Shown: positions 18,679 to 27,921 of the stretch, piece after piece
How the letters are laid out: each line of letters begins with the position of its first letter
How positions within the stretch are numbered: position 1 is the stretch's first letter
Assembly: GCF_900111175.1 (NCBI RefSeq)
Contig: NZ_FOGI01000018.1
Span: 1 to 64,000 of the forward strand
Length of the DNA stretch: 64,000 nt
Reading direction: 5' to 3'
From: Actinokineospora terrae
GTDB taxonomy: Bacteria > Actinomycetota > Actinomycetes > Mycobacteriales > Pseudonocardiaceae
Made by a program: the position numbers and the translations under genes
Notes under the pieces: generated by a model
The model's database searches: none
What the model was told of the DNA's origin: nothing
The model's input: only the letters and a program-made list of their open reading frames with translations

Positions 18679-19629
18679 ATGGACCTGGAGATCCGGCACT
18701 TGCGGGCGGTCTGCACGATCGCCGAGGCGGGGAGCCTGTCCCAGGGGGCAGCGCGGTTGGGGATCTCGCAGCCGTCGTTGTCGACGTTGTTGCAGCGGGT
18801 GGAGCGGACGGTCGGCGGGCGGCTGTTCGAGCGCAGTCGGGCCGGGGTGGTGCCGACCGAGCTGGGTGCGGACCTGGTGCGGCGGGCCAGGGTCGTGCTC
18901 GCGGAGTTGGACGCGTTCGGCTCCGAGACCGCCCAGGGCGCGGGTGGGCCGATCCGGTTCGGGACGGTGCACATGGAGTGCGTCGCCGCGTTGTTCGAGC
19001 GGTTGGAGCTGGCGCTGCCCGGGGCGGAGGTGTCCATGCAGATCGAGCCGTCGAGCACCGCGCTGGCCCGCTCGCTCACCCTCGGGCACCTCGACGTCGC
19101 CGTGCTCGGGGTCGCCGAGGACCACGACATCCCGCTGCCCAGGGACATCGGGCAGCGGATCATCGTGCCGTGGGTGCCGGTGTACGTCGCGGTATCCGCC
19201 GAGCACCCGCTGGCCAACGCCGCCGACGTGCCGCTGGCCGGGCTCGCGGACGAGGCGTGGATCAGCCCGCCCGGCGCGGACGACGGCTCACTGGCCGCGT
19301 TGCGGGCGGCGTGCAGGCAGGCCGGGTTCTCGCCGGACGTCCGGTTCGAGGTGCCCAGCGGCGGCGGGCGGCGGCTCATCGCCACCGGGCGGGCCGTGCA
19401 GCTGGTGGAGCCCACCTCCCAGGGTGGACCGGGGATCGCCGTGCGGCCGCTGGCGGGTGAGCCGATGCGGATCCGGCTGCTGCTGGCCTGGCGCAGGCAG
19501 CGGCTCGGCTGGGAGCAGGCGAACCGGGTCTACGCCGAGGTGGTGGCCGCGTACTCGGAGCAGGCGATGGCCAGCCCGGTGTTCCGGGGCTGGTGGCAGG
19601 AGCACCGCGAAGCCCGCCCCCCGGCCTGA
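18679..19629 (+). CDS. LysR-family transcriptional regulator
   Basis: A 316-residue protein from ATG 18679 (MDLEIRHLRAVC). The winged helix-turn-helix occupies residues 1-60 (AEAGSLSQGAARLGISQPSLSTLLQRVE, spanning helices 1-3), followed by the linker helix and a LysR substrate domain to about residue 290. The upstream in-frame start at 18619 would add 20 atypical residues and is rejected. It is transcribed away from the VOC gene and probably controls it and itself. The effector is unknown. Confidence 0.92.
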   Translation: MDLEIRHLRAVCTIAEAGSLSQGAARLGISQPSLSTLLQRVERTVGGRLFERSRAGVVPTELGADLVRRARVVLAELDAFGSETAQGAGGPIRFGTVHMECVAALFERLELALPGAEVSMQIEPSSTALARSLTLGHLDVAVLGVAEDHDIPLPRDIGQRIIVPWVPVYVAVSAEHPLANAADVPLAGLADEAWISPPGADDGSLAALRAACRQAGFSPDVRFEVPSGGGRRLIATGRAVQLVEPTSQGGPGIAVRPLAGEPMRIRLLLAWRRQRLGWEQANRVYAEVVAAYSEQAMASPVFRGWWQEHREARPPA

Positions 19630-19643
19630 GCCGAGGGGCGGGC
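19612..19643. terminator. Hairpin between convergent LysR and collagenase genes
   Basis: GCCCGCCCC (19612-19620) pairs with GGGGCGGGC (19635-19643) in a 9-bp GC-only stem with a 14-nt loop spanning the LysR stop codon. There is no U-tract. A bidirectional terminator is plausible because the two genes converge here. Confidence 0.45.
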
Positions 19644-19659
19644 ACCCTGCGGAGAAGGG

Positions 19660-22140
19660 TCAGTAGCGGGTCGTCACCACCGCGCCCGCGCAGTCGTTCG
19701 CGCCCTTGAGGCTGACGTAGAGGTATCCCGAGGGCGGGCTGGTCACGGTGATCGCTTCCTGGTTGCTCGCGCCGGTCGACCGGTGCGTCGCGGTCGCCGT
19801 TGTCGCCCACGAGCTGGTGCTGGCATAGAGGTCGCAGTTGCCCGTGCCGCCCGAGGCGTTGATGGTCAGCTGCGTGGTGCCGGACGGTAGGGACAGGTAG
19901 AGGTAGTCGTAGTTGCCGCCGTTGGCCGAGCGGTTGGAGCGCTGGCAGTTCTTGCCCAGGACCCTGGTGTCCGTCCCGGTGCACTCGGGCAGTGCGCTGG
20001 AGCCGACCGTCACCGCCTTCGTCGTGGTCGCGGTCGCACCCCGGTCATCGGTGACCGTCAGGCGGACGGTGTAAGAGCCGTCGGCAGCGTAAGTGCGGCT
20101 CGGGGAGGTCGCCGTGGAGGTCGTTCCGTCGCCGAAGTCCCAGCGGCGGGACGCGATCGTGCCGTCCGAGTCGGTGGACCGGTCGGTGAAGGTGACCGTG
20201 CGGCCGCTGGCCGAGCTGGTGAAGTCCGCGACCGGCGGCTGGTTCGTGGTCCCGCCGCCGCCGCCGCAGCTCCCGGCCGCGCAGGCCGACAGCCAGGTGT
20301 ACCAGTCGCTGTCGTAGCGGGAGCCGATGGTCGTCTTGAGCAGCGTGCGCGCTGCCGCCCAGTTCCCGGCGCGGTAGTGGCCCAGGACGGCGGTCACGTC
20401 GGCGGGATGCGACTGGATCATGTACCGGACGGCGAGGTAGCCCCACCGGTAGATCCGGGTCGTGTCGTGGGAGTAGGTGGTGTCGAACAGCGTGCTGAGC
20501 GCGTAAGTCCGCTTGCCCGCCTCGGCGATGGCGGCGTCGTAGGCGACGTTGCGGTACTGGTAGGAGACGTACTCGGCGAAGCCCTCGATCCACCAGATCG
20601 TCGGCGTGGTCACGTTCGAGGTGAAGTCACCCGCCATGTCGAAGCGGCCGTCGAGGTAATGGGTGTACTCGTGGTTGAGGTTCCAGATCTGGAAGGTCGG
20701 CCGCAGCCATTCCGCCTCGTAGGCGATGAACCGGGCCTGGTTGCCGGACGCGGAGGGATTGCCTTCGAGGTACATGCCACCGTTGTTGGTGTCGATGCCC
20801 CACATCACGCCCGCGTACGTCTGGTAGTCGGTGCTGGAGTTGTAGACCACGACCTCCAGCGCGGTGTTGCGGTCACCGGTGACCGGCCCGGGATCGCTGA
20901 CCACGCGGTGGAAGTACGCGTCCTGGTTGAGCAGGCTCGCGCAGGTCTGGGACAGCTCGGTGGCGGTCATCTCCTGTGCGCGGATCCGCAGGGTCGCGGC
21001 ACAGGTGTGGTTGATCGGCAGTACCTCGGCCTGGAGCCGGTTCTGCAGGTCACAGGCACCGTAGTAGGCGCAGTTGGCCTTGTCGTAGCCGTCGACCATC
21101 TCGGCCACACCGACCCACAGCGGCGCGGTCGCACCCCGGATCGAGGACACGTCGGTCAGGGCCTTCGCCTTCGGCCGGGCCGTGGCCAGGAGCGCCGGGT
21201 GCTGCAAGAAGCGGCCCAGCTCCCGTCCGGCGTTGGAGGTCAGGTAGGCGCGGTCGCCCGAGAGCAGGCCCAGGTTGCGGATCGCGAAGGCCCGCAGGGT
21301 CTCCAGCACGCTCGGGTCGGCGGTGACCGCGGTGACGAACTCGGGGACCTGGTGGCCGCGGAACAGGACGGTGTAGACGTTGTTGACGGCGTTGAGCATG
21401 TGCCAGGACGAGTCGTACGAGGCGTTGTAGCCGTCGAGGAGCCGCTTGACCACGAACAGGTAGCGGGCGTTCTCCTGGGCGCTGTCGATCAGCGTGACCG
21501 CCTCGGACAGGCTCTCGCCGTTGGCGTCGCTGACCGTGAACGCGCGCGAGTTGCCGAAGAAGCTGTCCAAACCGGACCGGATGGCACTGCGCATGGCCGA
21601 TCCGTACGGGCCGACGACGTCCGGGTTGTACCACTGGACGTAATAGCCTGCCCGGAGGTAAAGGACGAGCTGGGCCGTGCCGGTCGTGTTGTTGCCGGGG
21701 TAGGTGGACCCGTTGTCGCGCAGGCCGTAAGCGACATAGGTCATCTGGTCTTCGCGGAACGCGCGGGTGGCGTCGGTTCCGGTGAGGGAGAAGAGGCTGT
21801 TGACGCAGTCCGTTGTGGAGGAACGGATGAAGTCGACCAGCGCCCAACCGGTGCGGCTGGTGAAACCGCCGGTATCACACGCGGCCAGCGCGGCACGGGG
21901 TTGTGCGTCGTAGTCGCGCCGCTGCTGGGTCTTCGACGCGGGAGCCCGTTCCGCGACCGGGATCCGCTCCCGGGCGATGTGGTCGGCTTCCTCGACCGTG
22001 CCCGCGGACGGCGGCAGGGTGCCGCGCTGGGCGGGCGCGGATTGCCCGAAAGCGAGTGGGGTTATAACGGCGGCTAACAGGGTGAGGGCGCTGATGAGCA
22101 CTACCAGCGGCCCGGTTTTTCGGACACGCGAAAGGGACAT
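19660..22140 (-). CDS. Secreted M9-family collagenase with PKD and pre-peptidase C-terminal domains
   Basis: 826 residues from ATG 22140; a GTG at 22161 in frame is the alternative. The signal peptide is MSLSRVRKTGPLVVLISALT onward, cleaved near residue 33. The M9 N-terminal activator region covers about 80-380. The zinc-binding motif HEYTH is at 490-494, with a downstream Glu in WIEGFAEYVSY as likely third ligand. A PKD domain (PPVADFTSSASG to about residue 730) and a C-terminal PPC-type domain (CTGTDTRVLGKNCQRS) follow, the usual collagen-binding tail of bacterial collagenases. It probably digests collagen or gelatin-like protein outside the cell. The gene stands alone, divergent from the PepSY gene. 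Confidence 0.92.
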   Translation of the reverse strand: MSLSRVRKTGPLVVLISALTLLAAVITPLAFGQSAPAQRGTLPPSAGTVEEADHIARERIPVAERAPASKTQQRRDYDAQPRAALAACDTGGFTSRTGWALVDFIRSSTTDCVNSLFSLTGTDATRAFREDQMTYVAYGLRDNGSTYPGNNTTGTAQLVLYLRAGYYVQWYNPDVVGPYGSAMRSAIRSGLDSFFGNSRAFTVSDANGESLSEAVTLIDSAQENARYLFVVKRLLDGYNASYDSSWHMLNAVNNVYTVLFRGHQVPEFVTAVTADPSVLETLRAFAIRNLGLLSGDRAYLTSNAGRELGRFLQHPALLATARPKAKALTDVSSIRGATAPLWVGVAEMVDGYDKANCAYYGACDLQNRLQAEVLPINHTCAATLRIRAQEMTATELSQTCASLLNQDAYFHRVVSDPGPVTGDRNTALEVVVYNSSTDYQTYAGVMWGIDTNNGGMYLEGNPSASGNQARFIAYEAEWLRPTFQIWNLNHEYTHYLDGRFDMAGDFTSNVTTPTIWWIEGFAEYVSYQYRNVAYDAAIAEAGKRTYALSTLFDTTYSHDTTRIYRWGYLAVRYMIQSHPADVTAVLGHYRAGNWAAARTLLKTTIGSRYDSDWYTWLSACAAGSCGGGGGTTNQPPVADFTSSASGRTVTFTDRSTDSDGTIASRRWDFGDGTTSTATSPSRTYAADGSYTVRLTVTDDRGATATTTKAVTVGSSALPECTGTDTRVLGKNCQRSNRSANGGNYDYLYLSLPSGTTQLTINASGGTGNCDLYASTSSWATTATATHRSTGASNQEAITVTSPPSGYLYVSLKGANDCAGAVVTTRY

Positions 22141-22398
22141 GGGGTTTCCGTTTCTCGGCACGGCCGCGGTGCGGCCACTCGGCGGAATACGCAGGGAACC
22201 GCCTGCTCATGCAGACTCACACAGCCGGAACGGACGTGGTCATGCCACTCGTCTATAGGGGCGGGCTATGGATCCGGTGCGGGTGTCGAGCATCTCGGTT
22301 GTCGAGAGTGCGCGAGTTGTCCGGCACCCCGGGAACTAAACGGGTCCTCCGCGCGACCACTGCGTCAGTTCCCACCCTTACCCCGCACGAGGTGCTTG
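22141..22398. other. Divergent intergenic region, collagenase / PepSY gene
   Basis: These 258 bp hold no gene. They must contain both promoters. A GAGGTG ribosome-binding site for the PepSY gene is at 22389-22394. I see no convincing operator. Confidence 0.5.
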
Positions 22399-23817
22399 AT
22401 GTCCGCTCCACCCCTTGACGATGTGCGCCAGCCCAAGGTGGCCGACCGGTGGTCGGTCGTGCCGCTGCTGCGCCGGCTGCACTTCTACGCGGGCGTCTTC
22501 GTCGCGCCGTTCTTGATCGTGGCGGCCACGACGGGCCTGCTGTACTCGCTGGCGCCGCAGATCGACTCCGTCCTCTACGGCGACGTGCTCACCGTGCCCG
22601 CCGCCACGGGCACGCCCCGGCCGCTGGCCGAGCAAGTCACCGCCGCCCAGGCCGTGCTGCCGGAGGGCACGGTCACCTCGGTCTCGGTGGCCGAGGACCC
22701 GGACCTGGCGACGAGGGTGGTGTTCGCGGCGCCGGGGCTGGCGGAGGAGTACTCGAAGGCGGTGTTCGTCGACCCGTACACCGCGCGCGTGCAGGGCCAG
22801 CTGACCACCTGGGCGGGGGCGACACCGGCCGTGACCTGGCTCGACCAGCTGCACCGGGACCTGCACCTCGGCGAGACGGGCGCGCTGTACTCGGAGATGG
22901 CGGCGAGTTGGCTGTGGGTGATCGCGGTGGGCGGGGTGGTGCTGTGGCTGGCCCGTCAGCGCACCGCTCGTCGCCGCGTCCGCTCGGTGGTGCTGCCGGA
23001 GAGCGGTGCCAAGGGCGTGCGTCGGACCCGGTCGTGGCACGCGAGCCTCGGTGTGTGGACGCTCGTGGGCGCGTTGTTCCTATCGGCCACTGGCCTGACG
23101 TGGTCCACCTACGCCGGGGAGAACTTCACGGCCGCTCTTACCGCGCTCAACGCCAAGGCACCCGCGCTGGACACGACGTTATCCGGCGGCTCGTCCCCGG
23201 CACCGTCCGAGCACGCCGGCCATGGCGGGGCAGTTCAGGCGACAACCGTCGACCCGGCGACCTTCAACCGCGTCCTCACCTCAGCGCGTACCGCCGGTCT
23301 GGACGGCCCCCTCGACATCACTGTCGCCGCGGAACCGGGCTCGGCCTGGACGGCGGCCCAAGCGGACAACACCTGGCCCATCCGCCTGGACAAGGTCGCC
23401 CTCGACCCGGCCACCGCCACCATCACCGCCCGCGCGAACTGGTCCGACCGCCCGTTCCTGGCCAAGCTGTCGTCACTGGGCATCCAGGCGCACATGGGGG
23501 TCCTCTTCGGCCTCGCCAACCAGCTGGCCCTGTTCCTGCTGGCCGCGGCGATCCTCACCCTCGCCATCCTCGGCTACCGGATGTGGTGGCAACGCCGCCC
23601 CACCCGCACCGACCGCCGGACCTCGTTCGGCACCCCACCCACCCGCGGCGCCTGGCGGCAGCTCCCGCTGTGGGCGATCGTGCCCGCTCCCCTGCTGCTG
23701 ATCGCCGTCTGCTGGGCACTGCCGGTACTGGGCGTGAGCCTGCTCGCCTTCCTCGTGGTGGACCTGCTCGTCGGCCTCCGTCGTGAGAGGACGGCTCAAC
23801 TGCCGACGCGGAGGTAG
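22399..23817 (+). CDS. PepSY-associated transmembrane protein
   Basis: 472 residues from ATG 22399 (GAGGTG upstream). The PepSY-TM signature is clear: LHFYAGVFVAPFLIVAATTG as first membrane helix, a periplasmic PepSY unit, LHRDLHLGETGALYSE before the second helix, WHASLGVWTLVGALFLSATG as third, a second extracellular PepSY region (about 240-360), and more helices at the C-terminus. EHAGHGG is a small His cluster that could bind metal. Relatives are often linked to iron or haem reductive uptake, but no such gene is adjacent, so the role is open. Its 3' end overlaps the convergent AlkA gene by 22 bp. Confidence 0.85.
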   Translation: MSAPPLDDVRQPKVADRWSVVPLLRRLHFYAGVFVAPFLIVAATTGLLYSLAPQIDSVLYGDVLTVPAATGTPRPLAEQVTAAQAVLPEGTVTSVSVAEDPDLATRVVFAAPGLAEEYSKAVFVDPYTARVQGQLTTWAGATPAVTWLDQLHRDLHLGETGALYSEMAASWLWVIAVGGVVLWLARQRTARRRVRSVVLPESGAKGVRRTRSWHASLGVWTLVGALFLSATGLTWSTYAGENFTAALTALNAKAPALDTTLSGGSSPAPSEHAGHGGAVQATTVDPATFNRVLTSARTAGLDGPLDITVAAEPGSAWTAAQADNTWPIRLDKVALDPATATITARANWSDRPFLAKLSSLGIQAHMGVLFGLANQLALFLLAAAILTLAILGYRMWWQRRPTRTDRRTSFGTPPTRGAWRQLPLWAIVPAPLLLIAVCWALPVLGVSLLAFLVVDLLVGLRRERTAQLPTRR

Positions 23818-24689
23818 TGGCCCCAGTAGCCCTGGTAGGGGCCGTACCGGGCGGCGAGTGCGGTGAACTCCGCCTCGCTGACCGGTCGGCCGTAGACCTT
23901 GGCGGCGGCGCGGAGGCCTTCCTTGTCGGGGGCCATGCGCTCCATGCGGCCCAGGCCCCGGATGAGGATGAAGGTGGCCGACCAGGGACCGACGCCGGGG
24001 AGGCCGAGGAGGCGGTCCCGGACCTGGTCGTAGTCGCCGGTGCGGAGGTAGGTCTCGTCGATGTCCGCCCACTCGCGCAGGCCCCGGTAGAGGTAACTCG
24101 CCTTGCGGGCGTTGCCGACGAGGGCGTGCAGGGTGGGCTCGTCGAGCGAGAGCAACTGGTCGAGGTCCGGGAAGGCGGACAGGGGCGAGCCGTCGAGGGT
24201 GATCGTGTTCGGGAAGTGCTCGACGAGGGCGAGCTTCATCTTGCGGGCCACCGGCATCGGAACCCGTTGGCACAAGACCGCCCAGCAGAGCATCTCCAAC
24301 GGCGACGGGAACTTGACCTGGTGGTAGCCCCGCAGGCGCTCGACGACCCGGGCGAACGGCGGGTCCTCGGCGGCGAGCGCGTAGAACTCCGTGAGGTCGT
24401 CGTCGAGCCCGAGGTGAAAGGTGACCCGAGCGGCAACCGCAGCGACCGTCTCGTCGCTGAGGGGGCCTTCCGACTCGAGCTCACACGCCAGCCCACCCTC
24501 AGCAGCCCTGAGCCGAGCACCGACGACGACCCCGTTCTCCCGCAACGCCTTGGTCAAGACGTCCGCCCGGGCACCCTGCTCCCCGACCATCGCCGGAAAC
24601 CCCCGGATGAACCGCAAACTCGCCCCGAAGTCGAACGGCGCGGCGGCGGGCAGTGTGGTGCGCACCAGGGTGCGCTCGGCGTTGGTCAT
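23796..24689 (-). CDS. AlkA-type DNA-3-methyladenine glycosylase
   Basis: 297 residues from ATG 24689 with a strong GGAGGG site; the upstream in-frame ATG at 24737 is not needed. An N-terminal AlkA-like beta domain (to about residue 110) precedes the helix-hairpin-helix glycosylase domain with LLGLPGVGPWSATFIL as the HhH-GPD element and an Asp in RMAPDKEG at the place of the catalytic Asp. The product excises alkylated bases in base-excision repair in the cytosol. No Ada-type regulator is beside it. Confidence 0.85.
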   Translation of the reverse strand: MTNAERTLVRTTLPAAAPFDFGASLRFIRGFPAMVGEQGARADVLTKALRENGVVVGARLRAAEGGLACELESEGPLSDETVAAVAARVTFHLGLDDDLTEFYALAAEDPPFARVVERLRGYHQVKFPSPLEMLCWAVLCQRVPMPVARKMKLALVEHFPNTITLDGSPLSAFPDLDQLLSLDEPTLHALVGNARKASYLYRGLREWADIDETYLRTGDYDQVRDRLLGLPGVGPWSATFILIRGLGRMERMAPDKEGLRAAAKVYGRPVSEAEFTALAARYGPYQGYWGHYLRVGS

Positions 24690-24758
24690 CGTCCCTCCAG
24701 GGCATAGGTGCCCCAGGATGCCCCGGAGCACCGACAATCGCCCGCGACGAACGGGGCC

Positions 24759-25208
24759 TCACCAGGTCGGGGGGCGGTTCAGGCCGAGCACCTCCGCCAG
24801 GCCGGTGAGCTCCAGGGGGCGGATCACGGTCGGGTGGTCGGCGATCAAGCGCAGGGTGAAGCCCTCCTCGGCGCAGGTGCGGCGGGCTCGGTCCATGACG
24901 CGCATGCCCGCGGCGCCCAGGAAGGACACCGGGCGCAGGTCCAGGACGATCCCGACGGCGTCGGGGACCTGGCGGAGGTCGAAGTGCGCGCGGGCGAGGG
25001 TGTCGGCCAAGGCGGGCGCGGTGGCCGCGTCCAGGTCGCCGGTGACCTGGACGCACAGCTCCACACCCCGCTCCCCGCCCTCCCAGCTGATGGCCAGGCG
25101 CAGCAACGGGCTGCCGCGGAAGGCCCCTACCGTGGGCGCTACCCGTGCCGACCTGGCGGATCGCGCGCGGCCGGTGCCCAGTCCAATGGCGAAGATGTTC
25201 GACTCCAC
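24759..25208 (-). CDS. STAS-domain protein lacking the phosphorylatable serine
   Basis: About 149 residues if started at GTG 25208. The frame is open to 25271, where only a TTG is available, so the start is uncertain. An N-terminal stretch of about 40 residues precedes a STAS fold (VQVTGDLDAATAPALADTL). The phosphorylation loop reads SFLGAAGMRVM; in anti-sigma factor antagonists the equivalent is FMDSSG, with the second Ser phosphorylated, so both Ser are Ala here. It could be a constitutively active antagonist, a phosphate-independent sensor subunit, or a decayed copy. It is divergent from a GAF-ANTAR gene. Confidence 0.8.
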   Translation of the reverse strand: MESNIFAIGLGTGRARSARSARVAPTVGAFRGSPLLRLAISWEGGERGVELCVQVTGDLDAATAPALADTLARAHFDLRQVPDAVGIVLDLRPVSFLGAAGMRVMDRARRTCAEEGFTLRLIADHPTVIRPLELTGLAEVLGLNRPPTW

Positions 25209-25446
25209 GATCGGCTCTTTGCCGTCCGGTCGCCGAACTGGGGCGAGCGGAGGTGGATGGGATCGTCGCAAGCGCGGGATCTGGGCACGTCCCGACGAAG
25301 TGATCCAATGGTAGCCCTGATCCTGCCGCGCGCCAGGTTCACCGACGCGGGCAACGGGCTACTACCCGGGTGACAATGGGCGACGCTGAGTGGCACGCCC
25401 GCGACCAGGCCGCGGCACCGACACCGGCGGTCACCAGGAGGCACTC

Positions 25447-26217
25447 ATGCCGGACACCTCGGACACCACGGACGTGGCGACCCGCGAACGGCGGATCTCC
25501 CGCACGTTCGTCGCGCTCGCCGACACACTGGTGGACGACTTCGACATCGCGGAGTTCCTCGACCTGCTCACCACCCGGACGGTCGAACTGCTCTCGGTCG
25601 CCGCCGCCGGGGTCATCCTGCTCGCACCGGACGGCAAACTGGAGGTGCTGTCGAGCACCTCGCGCAATGCCGACCTGCTCGAGCAGTTCGCGGTCGAGGT
25701 CGACAGCGGTCCGTGCATCGAGTGCGTCCGCACCGGGACACCGGTGACATACGCCGACCTCGAGACCGGCGCCCGGCGGTGGCCCCGGTTCGCCGCCGCG
25801 GCGGCCGAGTGCGGGTTCCGCGGCGCGCACGCGGTGCCGATGCGGCTGCGCGGGCAGACCATCGGCGCGCTGAGCCTGCTCGGCGCCGAGCCGGGCGCGC
25901 TCGACGGCGACCAGGTGGGGCTGGGCCAGGCGCTGGCCGACGTGGCCACCATCGCCATCCTGCAGCAGCGCAGCATCGAGGTGAACGACCGGCTCACCAC
26001 CCAGCTGCAGACCGCCCTCGACAGCCGCGTCGTGATCGAACAGGCCAAGGGGGTCCTCGCCGAGCGCGGCGGGTTGACCATGGACGAGGCGTTCTCCGCG
26101 CTGCGCGGACAAGCCCGCGCCCAACGGCAACGCCTCGTGGACCTGGCCCGCGCCGTCGTGACCGGCGCAGCCGACTTCGACGCGGTTCTCGCCCGCGCCC
26201 ACGGTCCCGGTCACTGA
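25447..26217 (+). CDS. GAF-ANTAR RNA-binding antiterminator
   Basis: 256 residues from ATG 25447, preceded by AGGAGG. The GAF domain spans about residues 30-180 (SGPCIECVRTGTPVTYADLE is a typical part). The ANTAR domain at the C-terminus begins LQTALDSRVVIEQAKGVLAE and continues to about residue 240. ANTAR domains bind paired hairpins in nascent RNA and stop terminators forming; the GAF domain would gate this with a small ligand. The target transcript is unknown and I found no clear dual hairpin next to it. Actinomycetes carry many such proteins. Confidence 0.9.
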   Translation: MPDTSDTTDVATRERRISRTFVALADTLVDDFDIAEFLDLLTTRTVELLSVAAAGVILLAPDGKLEVLSSTSRNADLLEQFAVEVDSGPCIECVRTGTPVTYADLETGARRWPRFAAAAAECGFRGAHAVPMRLRGQTIGALSLLGAEPGALDGDQVGLGQALADVATIAILQQRSIEVNDRLTTQLQTALDSRVVIEQAKGVLAERGGLTMDEAFSALRGQARAQRQRLVDLARAVVTGAADFDAVLARAHGPGH

Positions 26218-26449
26218 GCCTGCCTGGTTTGGCACCCCGGTCCCAGGGGAACCACTACCCGAGTCGACGACCAGTCGCCCCAGCCCCCCGCTGACCGGGA
26301 CGTCGCTCCTCCCGAATCGCCGAGATCGTGACCGCGCGTTGTCGACGCGCGGCCGCGGTCAGCACGCGGGCTGATCACAGCGAGCCCCGCTCGGCGCGGG
26401 TTCCGCATCCCCAAGTGCCGCTTGGGCTCAAGTCACCCCGAGGTCAACA

Positions 26450-27028
26450 GTGCCCAGCAGCAACAACACGGTCATCCGCTCGATGCACGACGTGGGCCTC
26501 AGCGCCTGGTTCGGTGGTGCCCTGATGGGCGCCATCGGCGTCAACGGCGCGGCCGCCGAGGTCGACAAGCCCACCGAACGCGCCACGATCGCGTCAACCG
26601 GGTGGGCGCGGTGGTCGCCGGTGGCAGCAGGCGCCATCGCCACGCACCTGATCGGTGGCGCGGGCCTGCTCATCTCGCAGCGCAGGCGGGTCCGCTCCCA
26701 GCCGGGCGCCAAGGCGAACACGATCGCCAAGACCGCCATCACCGGCGCCGCCCTCGCCGCGACCGCCTACAGCGGCGTCCTCGGCGCCAAGATCGCGGCA
26801 TCCGGCGACGTCCCCGTCGAGGGCGCCACCGAACCGGCACCGACGACCACCCCGGGCGTCTCCTCCGCGCAACAGCAACTCCGCCTGCTGCAATGGGCCA
26901 TCCCGCTGCTGACCGGCGCCCTCATCGTGCTCGGCGCGCAGCAGGGCGAGCAGCAGCGACCCCTGCACGGCCTGCGCTCGGTCGCGCGGACCGCGGGGAA
27001 GCGGGGCCTCGGCCTGATCCAGGCCTGA
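26450..27028 (+). CDS. Integral membrane protein, function unknown
   Basis: 192 residues from GTG 26450 with GAGG eight bases upstream. There are hydrophobic segments near 18-35, 55-73, 93-113 and 146-165, so four helices. The N-terminal part (MHDVGLSAWFGGALMGAIGV) resembles actinobacterial membrane proteins of unknown function. It lies 55 bp ahead of the next membrane-protein gene and is probably cotranscribed. The 232-bp region before it carries a small hairpin (26332-26352). Confidence 0.75.
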   Translation: MPSSNNTVIRSMHDVGLSAWFGGALMGAIGVNGAAAEVDKPTERATIASTGWARWSPVAAGAIATHLIGGAGLLISQRRRVRSQPGAKANTIAKTAITGAALAATAYSGVLGAKIAASGDVPVEGATEPAPTTTPGVSSAQQQLRLLQWAIPLLTGALIVLGAQQGEQQRPLHGLRSVARTAGKRGLGLIQA

Positions 27029-27083
27029 TCACGACGACGCGGAGGCCGAGTGCCACCGCACCCCGCCAAGAACCTGGAGTGCC

Positions 27084-27854
27084 ATGATCTCCCTCAGTTC
27101 CCCGACCGCGCTGGCCGCGGTCGACTTCGGCGGCGGCGTCTCCGACGCGTGGCGGTCGATCGCCACGTTCGTGCCGAAGCTGGTGGCCTTCCTGCTGATC
27201 CTCGTGATCGGCTACCTGATCGCCAAGGTGGTGGCCAAGGCGGTCGACGCGCTGCTCACCAGGGTCGGCTTCGACCGGGTGGTCGAACGCGGCGGCATCA
27301 AGACCGCCCTGGCGAAGTCCAAGTACGACGCCTCCGACATCATCGCCAAGCTGCTCTACTACGCGATCCTGCTGGTCACCCTGCAGTTCGCCTTCGGCGT
27401 GTGGGGACCCAACCCGGTCTCCGACCTGCTGACCGACGTCGTCGCCTGGCTGCCGAGGGCAGCGGTCGCGATCGTCATCGTCGTGGTCGCCGCCGCCATC
27501 GCCAGGGCGGCCAAGGACTTCATCACCAACACCATGGGTGGGCTGTCCTACGGCAGGGTGCTGGCGGGAATCGCGTCGGTGTTCATCCTCGCGCTCGGCA
27601 TCATCGCCGCGCTCAACCAGATCGGCGTCGCCACGACCGTCACCACGCCGGTGCTGATCACGGTCCTCGCCACGGTCGGCGGGATCCTGGTGATCGGCGT
27701 CGGCGGCGGCCTGGTCCGTCCCATGCAGCAGCGGTGGGAGACCTGGCTGGCCAAGGCGGAGGACGAGATCCCCCGCGCCAAGGCCCACGTCGCGGCGCAG
27801 AACGCCGGGCAGGACACCGCTGCCCATCGGATCCCGCCCCGCACCACGGGGTGA
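27084..27854 (+). CDS. Conserved TM-helix (CmpX/mechanosensitive-channel-like) membrane protein
   Basis: 256 residues from ATG 27084. It shows repeated pairs of a membrane helix followed by a short amphipathic segment: FVPKLVAFLLILVIGYLIAK then VVAKAVDALLTRVGFD, and later AAVAIVIVVVAAAIARAAKD and ITVLATVGGILVIGVGGGL. This is the conserved TM-helix repeat found in CmpX and small mechanosensitive-channel relatives. No beta pore domain of MscS follows, so it is a short relative. A role in envelope stress is a reasonable inference only. Confidence 0.82.
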   Translation: MISLSSPTALAAVDFGGGVSDAWRSIATFVPKLVAFLLILVIGYLIAKVVAKAVDALLTRVGFDRVVERGGIKTALAKSKYDASDIIAKLLYYAILLVTLQFAFGVWGPNPVSDLLTDVVAWLPRAAVAIVIVVVAAAIARAAKDFITNTMGGLSYGRVLAGIASVFILALGIIAALNQIGVATTVTTPVLITVLATVGGILVIGVGGGLVRPMQQRWETWLAKAEDEIPRAKAHVAAQNAGQDTAAHRIPPRTTG

Positions 27855-27860
27855 CCCCTG

Positions 27861-27916
27861 CACAAGTCGGCGATCGGTCCTCTCCCGCGCGGGAGAGGAC
27901 CGATCGCCGACTTGTG
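27861..27916. terminator. Perfect 56-nt palindrome, bidirectional terminator
   Basis: CACAAGTCGGCGATCGGTCC and the following eight bases are matched exactly by their reverse complement to 27916: a 28-bp perfect stem with no loop. It lies between two convergent stops (27854 plus strand, 27922 minus strand), so it can terminate both. There is no long U-tract. Confidence 0.85.
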
Positions 27917-27921
27917 GCGTG

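Noticed and set aside
26226..26251. Possible stress sigma-factor promoter (GGTTT-N15-GGGGAA) ahead of the membrane protein
   Set aside because: The -10-like half differs from the GGGTAT consensus and one such match is expected by chance in GC-rich DNA.
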